A stretch of DNA of 64,000 nucleotides from the NCBI RefSeq assembly GCF_025465945.1, contig NZ_JANLNW010000051.1, forward strand, positions 245,819 through 309,818. The letters are read 5' to 3'. Position 1 is the stretch's first letter, and each line of letters begins with the position of its first letter. The position numbers were made by a program, and so were the translations under genes. This document shows positions 43,990-52,869 of the stretch, piece after piece. The notes beneath the pieces are model-generated. The model was not told the DNA's origin. It did not search any database and was given only the letters and a program-made list of their open reading frames with translations. This stretch comes from Pseudomonas sp. 6D_7.1_Bac1 (GTDB taxonomy: Bacteria; Pseudomonadota; Gammaproteobacteria; Pseudomonadales; Pseudomonadaceae).

Positions 43990-44823
43990 ATGAACGAAAT
44001 GACACAATGCGCTGAGCCTCGTCTTGCCTTCCCCGTCAGCGACCAGACTGTGCGCGACTTTCAGACTCAGGGCGCAGTGTGTATCCGCAATGCGTTTTCT
44101 GCGCAGCAAATCAGCGAACTGACCCAAGGCATCGAATTGAACCTTGCCCGTCCCAGCCCTCGCGCAAAAGTGGCGAGCAGTGCCACCGACCCGGGATGGT
44201 TCTTCGAGGATTTTTGTAACTGGCAAGAAAACCCGCACTACCGGAACCTTATCTTCAACTCCGCCATCGCGCCCATCGCTGCCGCCCTGTTGAACAGCCA
44301 ACACGTGCGCCTGCACCATGACCACTTGCTCGTGAAAGAGCCCAATACGCGCCAACGCACACCTTGGCATCAGGATCAGCCTTACTACAACATCAGTGGC
44401 TCGGACACCGTGAGCTTCTGGATTCCTGTCGATCCAGTGCCGAGGGAGTCGACCCTCGAGTTTATCGCCGGCTCACACAAGGGACCCTGGTTGATGCCTC
44501 GGTCGTTCATGGACAGCCAGGCCAAATGGTTTTCCGAGGGAACCCTGGACGAGCTACCGGACATCGAAAGCCACCGCGAGGACTTTCCCATCCTGGGATG
44601 GGCATTGTCGCCAGGGGACATGGTGTGCTTCAACATGTTGACCCTGCATGCCTCTGCCGGGGTGGGCGGGCAAAATCGCCGTCGCGCGTTTTCAGTGAGG
44701 GTCATAGGCGATGACGTACGGCATGCGCCCAGACCCTGGGCCACCTCTCCTGATTTTCCTGGGCTTCGGGATACTCTGGCGCCCGATGTTCCTATGGAGC
44801 ACGAGTTGTTTCCGACACTCTAG
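43990..44823 (+). CDS. Phytanoyl-CoA dioxygenase (PhyH) family protein
   Basis: A 277-residue Fe(II)/2-oxoglutarate oxygenase. The iron ligands are visible: H127 and D129 in TPWHQDQPYYN and H220 in TLHASAGVG. The following RRRAFSVRVIGDD segment holds the 2-oxoglutarate arginine. The start at 43990 has GAGG eight bases upstream and lies 10 bases after the binding-protein stop; a longer frame is rejected. Family members hydroxylate small molecules or amino acids. The context suggests hydroxylation of an amino acid freed by the amidohydrolase; this is inference. Confidence 0.87.
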   Translation: MNEMTQCAEPRLAFPVSDQTVRDFQTQGAVCIRNAFSAQQISELTQGIELNLARPSPRAKVASSATDPGWFFEDFCNWQENPHYRNLIFNSAIAPIAAALLNSQHVRLHHDHLLVKEPNTRQRTPWHQDQPYYNISGSDTVSFWIPVDPVPRESTLEFIAGSHKGPWLMPRSFMDSQAKWFSEGTLDELPDIESHREDFPILGWALSPGDMVCFNMLTLHASAGVGGQNRRRAFSVRVIGDDVRHAPRPWATSPDFPGLRDTLAPDVPMEHELFPTL

Positions 44824-44834
44824 GGAGTACAAGC

Positions 44835-45260
44835 GTGCACGACCCCTTCAATCTTCTTCGTTTCGTCGAGGCCCAGCGCCCGGTTTTTACCCGAGCCATG
44901 GAAGAGTTGCGTGCCGGGCACAAGACCAGTCACTGGATGTGGTTCATCTTCCCGCAACTGCATGGCCTCGGGCGTAGCGAGATAGCCAAACGCTTTGCCA
45001 TCTCTGGTGCTGCCGAAGCCCGGGCCTATCTGCTGCATGATTTGCTGGGGCCACGACTGGAGGAAAGCGTAAGTACCCTCCTGCAACACAGCGACAAGAG
45101 TGCGCTGGAAATCCTTGGCCACCCTGATGACCTGAAATTGCGCTCCTGCCTCACGCTGTTCGCCAGCATTAAACCCGAACACCCTCTTTTCCAGCCGGCC
45201 CTCGATCAGTTCTTCGCCGGCGAGCCAGACGCCAAGACCCTGTTCCTTCTTGGAGAATAA
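44835..45260 (+). CDS. DUF1810 protein
   Basis: A 141-residue protein starting at GTG, with AGGGAG about 10 bases upstream and only 11 bases after the dioxygenase gene. The DUF1810 pattern is clear: FNLLRFVEAQRPVFTRAMEE, GHKTSHWMWFIFPQLHGLG, then SCLTLFASIKPEHPLFQPAL. A calpastatin-like name is used in some databases; no function is established. It may only be a passenger in the transcript. Confidence 0.87.
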   Translation: MHDPFNLLRFVEAQRPVFTRAMEELRAGHKTSHWMWFIFPQLHGLGRSEIAKRFAISGAAEARAYLLHDLLGPRLEESVSTLLQHSDKSALEILGHPDDLKLRSCLTLFASIKPEHPLFQPALDQFFAGEPDAKTLFLLGE

Positions 45261-45360
45261 GGTCGACGCGCACCACGTCGCCAGCACCACGTCGAACCTC
45301 TTCGACGCCGTGATCGGCCGGCTTGGGTTGATGCAATTGACCATATGCAGCCGCTATTGA

Positions 45361-45394
45361 CGACTGGCAGAAATCGGCCAGAAGCAGCCAATCC
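45361..45394. repeat. Dispersed repeat copy
   Basis: CGACTGGCAGAAATCGGCC followed by AGAAGCAGCCA. It is the mirror of the copy at 33826 and close to 46621. It lies in the 212-base gap before the arginase-like gene. Confidence 0.6.
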
Positions 45395-45472
45395 GTCTCC
45401 AGATCCTTCGAAATAACGAATGCTACTCTGATAAGCAGCCGCCCAAAACCTAGGGCGAATCCTGATAGGTGA

Positions 45473-46414
45473 ATGGCGAATGCAGACCTCTGTCCCATGC
45501 AAGTAATCGCTGCGCCCTCGAACCTCGGGCTCAGCCCCCTGCGGCCAAACCACGAACCCGGTACATGGCGCGCCCCAGCGGCATTGGTTGCTGCGGGCCT
45601 GCTTCATGCGATCAGCGCTCGCGCATTTAAAGAATTACCGCGCCCGACCTATTCTCCAGAGGCGCAACCGGGAACACGTCTGCGCAATGGCTATGCCATG
45701 CGTTCGTTCAATCTCGCGCTTGCGGATTTGGTACGTGAAGCTTATCGGCAAGGCGACTTCGCGCTCGTCATTGGAGGGGATTGCTCGATTCTTCTGGGTG
45801 CACTTGCAGGTGCGCGCTACGCAGGTCCGCTTTCGCTCATTCATATTGATGGGCACAGCGACTTTCGCCATCCCGGCAATTATGACCCTGAGCAAAGTTT
45901 GGGCGCCGTGGCGGGAATGGACCTTGCGCTAGCGACCGGCCGTGGCGAATCGCTAGCGACCGAATGGCCCGGTATACCCGGCCCGCTCGTTGCCGATACT
46001 CACGTTGTCCAACTTGGCGAACGCGAAAACCGTGACGAAGATTTCGCATGGCCCGACGTAAATCACACTTCCATCAACCGGATCGACGTTTTCGATGCAC
46101 TGACGATCGGTCCGGCTGCTGTTGTCAAACGTATCAGCGACACGCTCAATCAGGTACCTGATCAAGGCTTCTGGATACACCTTGACGTCGATGTGCTGGA
46201 CCAACTGGTCATGCCTGCTGTCGATTGCCCTGGGTCTCCTGGTATCGCTCCTGACGATTTGGTGAAGATCATGTCTCCATTCGTTGCTGATCACCGATGC
46301 CGGGGGATGACGGTCACGGTCTTTGACCCTGATCTTGATCCCGATGGACGGTTCGCCGCTACAATCGTCGGGATGATGGCGCAACTTCCGTTCCCGATCC
46401 GATTGAGCGATTGA
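45473..46414 (+). CDS. Arginase/agmatinase family hydrolase
   Basis: A 313-residue ureohydrolase-fold protein. Manganese-site motifs are GGDCSILLG near residue 102, IHIDGHSDF near residue 122, and WIHLDVDVLD near residue 236. The N-terminus IAAPSNLGLSPLRP is typical of family members that are not true arginases. Guanidino compounds are likely substrates, but which is unclear. The start is uncertain: the codon at 45473 has a very close AGG; the ATG seven codons later is possible. Genes on both sides are unrelated. Confidence 0.85.
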   Translation: MANADLCPMQVIAAPSNLGLSPLRPNHEPGTWRAPAALVAAGLLHAISARAFKELPRPTYSPEAQPGTRLRNGYAMRSFNLALADLVREAYRQGDFALVIGGDCSILLGALAGARYAGPLSLIHIDGHSDFRHPGNYDPEQSLGAVAGMDLALATGRGESLATEWPGIPGPLVADTHVVQLGERENRDEDFAWPDVNHTSINRIDVFDALTIGPAAVVKRISDTLNQVPDQGFWIHLDVDVLDQLVMPAVDCPGSPGIAPDDLVKIMSPFVADHRCRGMTVTVFDPDLDPDGRFAATIVGMMAQLPFPIRLSD

Positions 46415-46836
46415 GCGATTGAGATAACCAGCGGCGTCAGCACAGAAATGGAAGGTCTCGTCTATTCCCCACTCCGCCTATTCGTAGAAGTCCTGACGTG
46501 CGTGACATACGTTTATGCACCTACGCCGTTGGCTCGAACCGGCAGCCAAAAAGTCAGTCGTGCAGCTAACATTCTTTGACAGTCATCAAGGGCAGCTTTG
46601 GGTCGAAAGCAGTCATTCGCAGCAAGCAGCAATCGGCCAGAAGGGACATCGAGATAGCAAACCTCAAAGGGGCTGAACACTGAGGCCGTTGGCTATTTAA
46701 GTAGCAGCTCCCTAGAACTTTTCCCTATTTATCGGTCTATCTGGATAGGCACATCCGCTCGGCAAGCGCGAACCCTCAGGTTTCCCGCAGCCAGATGGCC
46801 ACACGTCCAATTGTCAATCAGAGGTTGTCTTCGCTC
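46415..46836. other. Intergenic stretch without a supported gene
   Basis: No open frame with a family motif. It contains one dispersed repeat copy around 46600-46647 and otherwise shows nothing I can name. Confidence 0.5.
46600..46647. repeat. Dispersed repeat copy
   Basis: CGAAAGCAGTCATTCGCAGC, then CAGCAATCGGCCAGAAGGG. The last part matches 45371-45385 closely. Confidence 0.55.
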
Positions 46837-47220
46837 ATGAAATTCCATGCCCCACGGATCGTGCTCTTCGGCCTGTTCGCGTTCGCGGCAGTGGGCTCGG
46901 CATCAGCAACACAGATGAAGACCTCAACCCCTGTTTTCGCAACTGAAGTCGCAGCCGTTCAGGCTCCGGTCCAGGCTGCCGGCAACCCTTGGCCGACCTT
47001 GGCCAGTATGGCCGGCAAGCAGCCAGGGCCGTTGCTTGCCCATGACGACCGATACTGGCATGACGGCCGTTGGCACGATCGTAGAGACGATTGGCGCCGA
47101 GACGACTGGCGTAGAGAGCAAGCCCGCCGAGAAGCCGAACGCCATCGTGATTGGGAGCGCCACCATGATCGGGCCATGCGGGACCGCTACGAGGACGATC
47201 ACCGCTACTATCGTCGCTAG
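46837..47220 (+). CDS. Small exported basic protein
   Basis: A 127-residue protein with a signal peptide (RIVLFGLFAFAAVGSASATQ, cleavage after ASA). The mature C-terminal half is dominated by Arg, Asp, His and Trp (WHDGRWHDRRDDWRRDDWRR onward), in the manner of RcnB-like or YXWGxW-type periplasmic proteins. The start MKFHAPRIV is chosen because the signal peptide follows directly; a 14-codon longer frame exists. Function unknown. Confidence 0.7.
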   Translation: MKFHAPRIVLFGLFAFAAVGSASATQMKTSTPVFATEVAAVQAPVQAAGNPWPTLASMAGKQPGPLLAHDDRYWHDGRWHDRRDDWRRDDWRREQARREAERHRDWERHHDRAMRDRYEDDHRYYRR

Positions 47221-47356
47221 TGCGAAGCCATGGGATCAATCCGCCTGCAACACCGGCGCTGGTTTGGCGAGCCGCGCGGCCATCCAGACAAGTTGAGCGT
47301 GAGCCTCTTTACGCCGACCCGTTCACGGGCAAGTCGCTTGAGCACCGTGTAACCGG

Positions 47357-47953
47357 CTACTTCGATAAAGCGTCGCCACCCTTTGGCGCCGGAACCGCCA
47401 GTGCATCGAGATCATGTTTAACCCGAGCAAAAAAATGGTCGTACGCATCCTTCGCCAGAACGATCTTGGTTTGCGAGTCACCGCCGCTGTCCCATAGGGT
47501 GTTGTCGAATCGCACGCGAACGGCAACGCCCGGTCCCATCGCGGACGCTCTCACGGTGACAAGTGCTGTCGTGTATTGGTGATCCGGCTTCGCGGGCAAC
47601 AGGCCAACGCGCGTCTTCAACACCCCGCGCAGGACCGCGCGCCACTTGGGGATGAGTACCTCGCTGCGTCCTCCCTGGACCAGGCCTGTGTCGTTTTCCG
47701 TCGTGAGCGGCCCGTAGCCGCTCGCCGTCAGCGTAGTTTCAACTGCACGCAGCGTCTGTGCCACCGACGCGTTCGGGAAGTCGCGATCGCGGATCGCTGC
47801 GAAGGTGCTTCGTTCGCCGGCGGTGAGATCCACGGTTGTCTGACGCGAGCTGTATTTGACGACAGTTCCCCCTGAACCCGTGACGCGTTCCTGCGGATTG
47901 GGTGTGCTGCAAGCCGCGAGCGATAGCAGAAGCGAAGCGACCACGCCGCGCAT
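47357..47953 (-). CDS. Putative lipoprotein
   Basis: A lipobox LLSLAAC follows a short hydrophobic stretch from the ATG at 47953 (Cys15). With the upstream ATG at 48013 the leader is 35 residues. Neither has a strong ribosome site, so the start is unsure. The mature part of about 180 residues has two similar strand-helix stretches and a lysine-rich end. No known domain recognised. It is divergent from a LysR gene at 48132. Confidence 0.65.
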   Translation of the reverse strand: MRGVVASLLLSLAACSTPNPQERVTGSGGTVVKYSSRQTTVDLTAGERSTFAAIRDRDFPNASVAQTLRAVETTLTASGYGPLTTENDTGLVQGGRSEVLIPKWRAVLRGVLKTRVGLLPAKPDHQYTTALVTVRASAMGPGVAVRVRFDNTLWDSGGDSQTKIVLAKDAYDHFFARVKHDLDALAVPAPKGGDALSK

Positions 47954-48131
47954 CGTGCAGCAAGCGGTTATCTGAAGACGGTGGGATAAGCGGGTTCCGG
48001 CGCGATATGTCATGCTGAAGGCGTACTATTCGCTAGTGAGGGCAAGCGCTATCCTAGTTAGCGCACAATGCTTTCTTCAATTGAAAGATTTTGCAGGAAC
48101 TGCAAGAAATTCTTGGATATGAAAGGACCTC

Positions 48132-49013
48132 ATGCGCCGTCTACCGCCGCTGAATGCTCTGCGCAGTTTCGAAGCCGCCGGGCGTCTGAAGAGCCTCACC
48201 AAAGCCGCCGATGAACTTTGCGTGACGCACAGCGCCATCACTCAGCAGATCCGCGTGCTGGAGGAGTATCTCGGCCAGAAGCTCTTCGAACGCAAGGGCC
48301 GCGCGCTGGAGATGACGCCTCGCGCGCGGCATTACCTCATCGACGTTGCCAGTTGCCTCACCCGGCTCACTGAAGCCACGGCACAAATGTGCGATGACAG
48401 CGTGACCCGCAAGATCCAGATCAACACGTCGGCGTCGTTCGCGCATGGCTGGCTGATTCCGCGCCTGGCGGATTTTCATGCGCAACACGCCGGTATCGAT
48501 GTACAGATAGTGACTACGCCGGACATGGGCGTGGAAGAAATGGATGAATCCCACGATGCGATCATCCGACGTAATCATCCTGATCTACGGCGTTCCGGAT
48601 TCGTGTCGCGGCGTTTGCTCGCGAACAGGGCGGTGCCGGTGTGTGCTCCCGACCTGCGTGACCGGTCGCAACTGCGCGAGCCGGCAGACCTGGCCAATGC
48701 GCGATTACTCCACTACTCAGGTATCCCCGACGCTTGGCAATGGTGGTTCCATAACGCGGGTGTGCCCGTCGGTGAAACGCTGCACGGGCCTTACTTCGAA
48801 CAGTTCTCCTTGCTGCTTCAGGCGGCTGCAAGCGGTTTGGGCATTGGTCTTGCGCCACATGCCGTGGTCCGGGCCGATATCGAGAGTGGCCGGCTTGTCG
48901 CGCTTTTCCCCGAGGTCGTGCTGGAAGGTCCACCGTTTCATTGCCTGTATCGGGATGCGCCGGACAATCGGGAACTCACCGTCTTTCTCGATTGGTTGTT
49001 CGCCGTGGCTTAA
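48132..49013 (+). CDS. LysR-family regulator (GcvA-like)
   Basis: A 293-residue LysR protein. The N-terminus RRLPPLNALRSFEAAGRLKS with VTHSAITQQIRVLEEYLGQK is typical of the GcvA/AmpR subgroup. An effector domain follows. It is divergent from the lipoprotein gene and 27 bases upstream of a GNAT gene on the same strand. Target genes are not evident. Confidence 0.9.
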   Translation: MRRLPPLNALRSFEAAGRLKSLTKAADELCVTHSAITQQIRVLEEYLGQKLFERKGRALEMTPRARHYLIDVASCLTRLTEATAQMCDDSVTRKIQINTSASFAHGWLIPRLADFHAQHAGIDVQIVTTPDMGVEEMDESHDAIIRRNHPDLRRSGFVSRRLLANRAVPVCAPDLRDRSQLREPADLANARLLHYSGIPDAWQWWFHNAGVPVGETLHGPYFEQFSLLLQAAASGLGIGLAPHAVVRADIESGRLVALFPEVVLEGPPFHCLYRDAPDNRELTVFLDWLFAVA

Positions 49014-49040
49014 CCCCACCGCCGGAGGAAGTTACCTTTG

Positions 49041-49541
49041 ATGAATGAAATAGTTAGAGCGCAGATGATGTCCATCACACCTGATCAAACTCCTCCAGTC
49101 ATTTTGGTCGCGGCTCATCAAAGCGACTTGGACAATCTTGTGGCTATTCGAATTGAGGCCATGCGCGAAAGTCTGGAACGTATTGGACGATTTGATCCCG
49201 TGCGCGCACGTGAGCGCTTTCTCAACGGTTTTGAAGCCCGCAACACACGCCACATTGAGATGTCCGGTGAGCGGATTGGTTTTATTGTGGTCAAGCATCA
49301 CCTGAAAGAACTACTGCTCGATCACTTGTATGTGAGACCGAATGCCCAAGGGTCAGGTGTAGGTTCTGCTGTTCTCACCCAGATTTTCAAAGAGGCGGAT
49401 GCGGCTGCGCTCCCTATCAGGGTTGGAACCCTCAAAGAAAGCGCGTCGAATCGGTTTTACATCCGTCATGGCTTCCAATTCGTCGAAAGCGGTGAGTTCG
49501 ACAATTACTATATTCGTCCGAGCATTCCTGCGACTAACTAA
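49041..49541 (+). CDS. GNAT-family N-acetyltransferase
   Basis: A 166-residue acetyltransferase. The acetyl-CoA motif is LLLDHLYVRPNAQGSGVGSA near residue 95, followed by RVGTLKESASNRFYIRHGF. The start MNEIVRAQ has GGAGGAA upstream; a TTG one codon earlier is possible. Substrate unknown. Base composition is lower in GC than the preceding LysR gene, which suggests separate origin. Confidence 0.85.
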   Translation: MNEIVRAQMMSITPDQTPPVILVAAHQSDLDNLVAIRIEAMRESLERIGRFDPVRARERFLNGFEARNTRHIEMSGERIGFIVVKHHLKELLLDHLYVRPNAQGSGVGSAVLTQIFKEADAAALPIRVGTLKESASNRFYIRHGFQFVESGEFDNYYIRPSIPATN

Positions 49542-49594
49542 GCTGATCCACTGGGCTCATTCAGGTCAACTGCGCCGAACTTTAAGGACATGGA

Positions 49595-50218
49595 ATGCTG
49601 CACATACTGGGTAAAGCATCGTCGATCAATGTACGAAAGGTACTCTGGGCATGCGCCGAGCTCGAAATACCCTTCGAGCGGGAGGATTGGGGTTCTGGCT
49701 TCAAGTCGACGCACTCTCCAGAGTTCATTTCGCTGAATCCCAATGCAATGGTTCCGGTGATCAAGGACGACGACTTCGTGCTATGGGAGTCCAATGCGAT
49801 CATTCGCTACTTGGCGTCTCGCTACAACGGCATTCATCTTTACCCAGTTCAACCCAGAGCAAGAGCACGGGTCGACCAATGGATAGATTGGCAAGCATCG
49901 GACCTCAACAAATCGTGGACTTATGCCTTTATGTCATTGGTCAGGCACTCGCCCGAGCATCAAGACAGCAAGGCATTGGCGGTCGCTTGCAATCAGTGGT
50001 CCAGGCATATGGAGATCCTGAATCGACAGCTCGAATCAACAGGGGCTTACGTCAGCGGCGACGAGTTTTCTCTGGCTGACATACCCATTGGCTTGTCTGT
50101 AAATCGGTGGTTTGAAACACCGCTCGATCATCCAGACTTACCAGCCGTGAGTGCCTATTACGAACGGTTAAGTCATCGACCTGGCTACCTGCTCCACGGA
50201 AGAAACGGGACGCCATGA
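49595..50218 (+). CDS. Glutathione S-transferase
   Basis: A 207-residue GST. The N-terminal thioredoxin-like domain has [40 protein letters not shown] and the glutathione-binding ESNAI. The C-terminal helical domain includes [25 protein letters not shown] precedes the ATG by about seven bases. It conjugates glutathione to electrophiles in the cytoplasm. Confidence 0.92.
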   Translation: MLHILGKASSINVRKVLWACAELEIPFEREDWGSGFKSTHSPEFISLNPNAMVPVIKDDDFVLWESNAIIRYLASRYNGIHLYPVQPRARARVDQWIDWQASDLNKSWTYAFMSLVRHSPEHQDSKALAVACNQWSRHMEILNRQLESTGAYVSGDEFSLADIPIGLSVNRWFETPLDHPDLPAVSAYYERLSHRPGYLLHGRNGTP

Positions 50219-50266
50219 CAGAGCGTCAACTGCCGCAGCACTGCTCCTCGATCGACCTGGCAAGGC

Positions 50267-50758
50267 TCAATCCGGATCAGCCATGGACCCCAGCCGCTGA
50301 CGCATGCCCGCGCTGGCGGCTGGCCCGGCCTGCACGCTGCACTGGTCCAAGGGCACTAGATGGCCATCGGCGATATCCGCCATCATCGGCCGCACCGGCC
50401 GCCCAGTCTCCCGCTCGACAATCTGCACACTTTCCCCTTCTGGCGCGTAATGGCGATTGCCCCAGGCCACAAAGGCCATGAGCACCACGCGGAAATCTTC
50501 GCCCTCGGCAGTCGGCACGTATTGGTAGCGCAGCGGGCGCTGACTGTAAGGCTGACGCTCGAGCAGACCCGCCTCCACCAGCGAGTTCAAGCGTCTGGTG
50601 AGCATGTTCGGGGCAATATCCAGGCTGCGGGAAAACTCCTCAAAGCGTCTCAGGCCATGCAGTGCATCGCGCATGATCAAAATGCTCCACCACTCGCCAA
50701 CCCTTTCCAGACTGCGGGCTATCGGGCATTCGGCATGGATGAGGGTCTTGCGCTGCAT
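50267..50758 (-). CDS. HxlR-family transcription regulator
   Basis: A 163-residue winged-helix protein with HxlR features: CPIARSLERVGEWWSILIMR near residue 11, FEEFSRSLDIAPNMLTRRLN near residue 40, and LVEAGLLERQPYSQRPLRYQ. AAGGAA lies before the ATG. A Cys at residue 11 could sense electrophiles. It is divergent from an orphan fabF-like gene, with a 23-base palindrome in the gap at 50801. Confidence 0.88.
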   Translation of the reverse strand: MQRKTLIHAECPIARSLERVGEWWSILIMRDALHGLRRFEEFSRSLDIAPNMLTRRLNSLVEAGLLERQPYSQRPLRYQYVPTAEGEDFRVVLMAFVAWGNRHYAPEGESVQIVERETGRPVRPMMADIADGHLVPLDQCSVQAGPAASAGMRQRLGSMADPD

Positions 50759-50800
50759 GGCAGTTCCTTACGGGGGTTCAAACATTTGTTGGTCTAACAT

Positions 50801-50823
50801 GTTACTTTCATAATGATAGTAAC
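50801..50823. promoter_or_regulatory. 23-base near-perfect palindrome, probable HxlR operator
   Basis: GTTACTTTCATAATG then ATAGTAAC: symmetrical except for one mismatched pair and the centre. It lies 42 bases from the hxlR start and 46 bases from the fabF-like start, so one bound dimer could control both. The GTTACT...AGTAAC form fits known HxlR-type sites. Confidence 0.6.
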
Positions 50824-50869
50824 GTCCATATGTCGCTATCCCCCCGTAAACAGAAGGAGCGGAACCATC

Positions 50870-52138
50870 ATGAACAAACGTATCGTCGTCACAGGCATGG
50901 GCGCACTGACTCCACTTGGTTGCGGAGTCGAGCAGATATGGCAACGCCTTCTGGCCGGGCAGTCGGGGATCCGCCAGTTGCCGCCGGAGCTAATCGGCGA
51001 TCTGTCGATCAGCATCGGCGGCCAAGTCCCCGACCGCAACCAAGACCCTGAGGCCGGCTTCGATCCAGATCTACTGCTGGCACCAAAAGACCAACGCAAG
51101 ATGGACCGCTTCATTCTGTTCGCCCTGGCAGCGGCCCATGAAGCGTTGACACAGGCCGGCTGGGCGCCCCAAACCCCAGAAGCGCAGGAGCGCACCGCCA
51201 CCATCATCGCTTCGGGCGTGGGCGGATTTCCGGCGATAGCCGAAGCTGTGCGGACTACTGACAGCAAGGGGCCGCGGCGCTTGTCACCCTTCACCATTCC
51301 GTCATTTCTTAGCAATATGGCCGCCGGTCATGTCTCAATCAGACATGGTTTCAAGGGGCCGCTGGGGGCTCCAGTGACGGCGTGTGCGGCGGGTGTCCAG
51401 GCCATCGGCGACGCTGCGCGGATGATTCGCGCGGGGGAAATTGACGTAGCGCTCTGTGGCGGGGCGGAAGCGGCCATTCACCGGGTCAGCCTGGCTGGCT
51501 TCGCTGCCGCACGCGCCCTGTCGAGCGATTACAACGACACCCCGGAGCGCGCCTCGCGCCCCTTCGATCAGGCCCGCGACGGTTTCGTCATGGGCGAAGG
51601 CGCCGGCCTGCTGGTCATCGAAGAGTTGCAACACGCCTTGGCGCGCGGCGCCAGGCCCATCGCCGAACTGGTGGGTTATGGCACCAGCGCCGACGCATAC
51701 CATATGACCTCCGGGCCGGAAGATGGCGACGGCGCCCGCCGGGCCATGCAACAGGCGCTGCGCCAGGCCGGCGTGGAGGCATCCCAGGTTCAGCACCTGA
51801 ATGCCCACGCCACTTCGACCCCGGTGGGCGATAAAGGCGAGCTGGCGGCAATCAAAGCCCTGTTCGGCACAGACAGCGGCCTTGCGATCAGTTCGACCAA
51901 ATCCGCCACTGGCCACCTGTTGGGTGCCGCGGGGGGGATCGAGGCGATCTTCACCATACTTGCGCTGCGCGATCAGGTGGCCCCGGCGACACTCAATCTG
52001 GAAACCCCGGATACCGCCGCCGAAGGCCTTAACCTGATTCGCGGCCGGGCCCAACACCTGCCCATGGAATATGCGCTGTCCAATGGCTTCGGTTTCGGCG
52101 GGGTCAACGCCAGCGTGCTGTTCCGGCGCTGGATTTAA
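50870..52138 (+). CDS. Orphan beta-ketoacyl-ACP synthase II (FabF-like)
   Basis: A 422-residue thiolase-fold condensing enzyme. The catalytic triad is visible: C172 (TACAAGVQ), H313 (NAHATSTPVGD) and H349 (KSATGHLLGAAGG). The start MNKRIVVTGMGALTPLGC has AAGGAG 10 bases upstream; the frame from 50813 is rejected. No other fatty-acid genes are adjacent, so it is an extra copy. The HxlR divergon suggests induction under a specific stress or compound. Confidence 0.92.
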   Translation: MNKRIVVTGMGALTPLGCGVEQIWQRLLAGQSGIRQLPPELIGDLSISIGGQVPDRNQDPEAGFDPDLLLAPKDQRKMDRFILFALAAAHEALTQAGWAPQTPEAQERTATIIASGVGGFPAIAEAVRTTDSKGPRRLSPFTIPSFLSNMAAGHVSIRHGFKGPLGAPVTACAAGVQAIGDAARMIRAGEIDVALCGGAEAAIHRVSLAGFAAARALSSDYNDTPERASRPFDQARDGFVMGEGAGLLVIEELQHALARGARPIAELVGYGTSADAYHMTSGPEDGDGARRAMQQALRQAGVEASQVQHLNAHATSTPVGDKGELAAIKALFGTDSGLAISSTKSATGHLLGAAGGIEAIFTILALRDQVAPATLNLETPDTAAEGLNLIRGRAQHLPMEYALSNGFGFGGVNASVLFRRWI

Positions 52139-52194
52139 GACTGGGTATTGAGTCCGGCTTCAGTGCCGTTGGCTGTACGAACCCAAGAAACAAC

Positions 52195-52222
52195 AAAGCC
52201 CAGCACTAGACTGGGCTTTTTC
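52195..52222 (+). terminator. Rho-independent terminator after the fabF-like gene
   Basis: AAAGCCCAG, a short loop, CTGGGCTTTTT. It lies about 57 bases after the stop. Confidence 0.88.
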
Positions 52223-52259
52223 ACATCAGGCTGGGTCGGTAAACCAGCGTGGCTATCCT

Positions 52260-52299
52260 GAATGACTGCTATCGGCTGTGGATTCAACCGGTCATTGCC
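52260..52299. repeat. Dispersed repeat copy
   Basis: GAATGACTGCTATCGGC followed by TGTGGATTCAACCGGTC. It matches 54613-54654 almost throughout. Confidence 0.7.
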
Positions 52300-52378
52300 A
52301 TCAGCTCTCCGATGGGAGTGGTAACCCCCCCTAAGCTGACCATTGCGCCAGAGCACAAACGTAAAGCTGTTGGCTCCT

Positions 52379-52561
52379 TCACCCGCCTGCCGGGCAGTTC
52401 GCTTTCGTGAAGCTCAACACCTCGAGTTCCGATTCTGCGAAACCCCAGGCTTTAATAGTAAGTTTCCCGACAAGCGTGTCGTCGCAGATCAAAATATCAC
52501 TCGGCTGGTTGCCGTCGTCGAAACTGCAGACCGCACCGATGTACGTAGGAGAAGTTGACAC
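52379..52561 (-). CDS. Small open frame, doubtful
   Basis: A 60-codon frame from GTG at 52561 to 52379 reads SFDDGNQPSDILICDDTLVG and more. A weak GGAAG lies five bases before the start. It may be the end of a lost gene rather than an active one. No family recognised. Confidence 0.25.
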   Translation of the reverse strand: MSTSPTYIGAVCSFDDGNQPSDILICDDTLVGKLTIKAWGFAESELEVLSFTKANCPAGG

Positions 52562-52649
52562 CGCAGCTTCCCGCTACTTGTGAGCCGCATCTTATAACGG
52601 CTGGCTGGCCATAGACTGAAGGGAGGAGACACCGAACGTCTCCAGGCAG

Positions 52650-52700
52650 TGAAGCCAACCGGTTGAATCCACAGTCGAAAGCAACCCTTCATGACCGGCT
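52650..52700. repeat. Dispersed repeat copy, inverted
   Basis: Read on the minus strand it gives GACTGTGGATTCAACCGGTT, the same core as 52260 and 54613. It forms an inverted pair with the copy at 52260 around the small doubtful frame. Confidence 0.65.
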
Positions 52701-52869
52701 ACTCTCTGCCAAAAGCCGACCTGATCCAACGTGACATGAAAATCCGGAGAAACGTTGTGTTGGTAACCATTGACTTCCAAAAAAAGCATTGATTATCTAA
52801 GTTAGCCTGATAAGACTCGGCAAGCAGAAACTCAAAACCAGGATCGTTTAAGCGAGGAGATGCGACCCA

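Noticed and set aside
47220..47356. Possible LysE-like remnant (RRWFGEPRG) after the basic exported protein
   Set aside because: The match is only about nine residues and has no supporting flank, so it may be chance.
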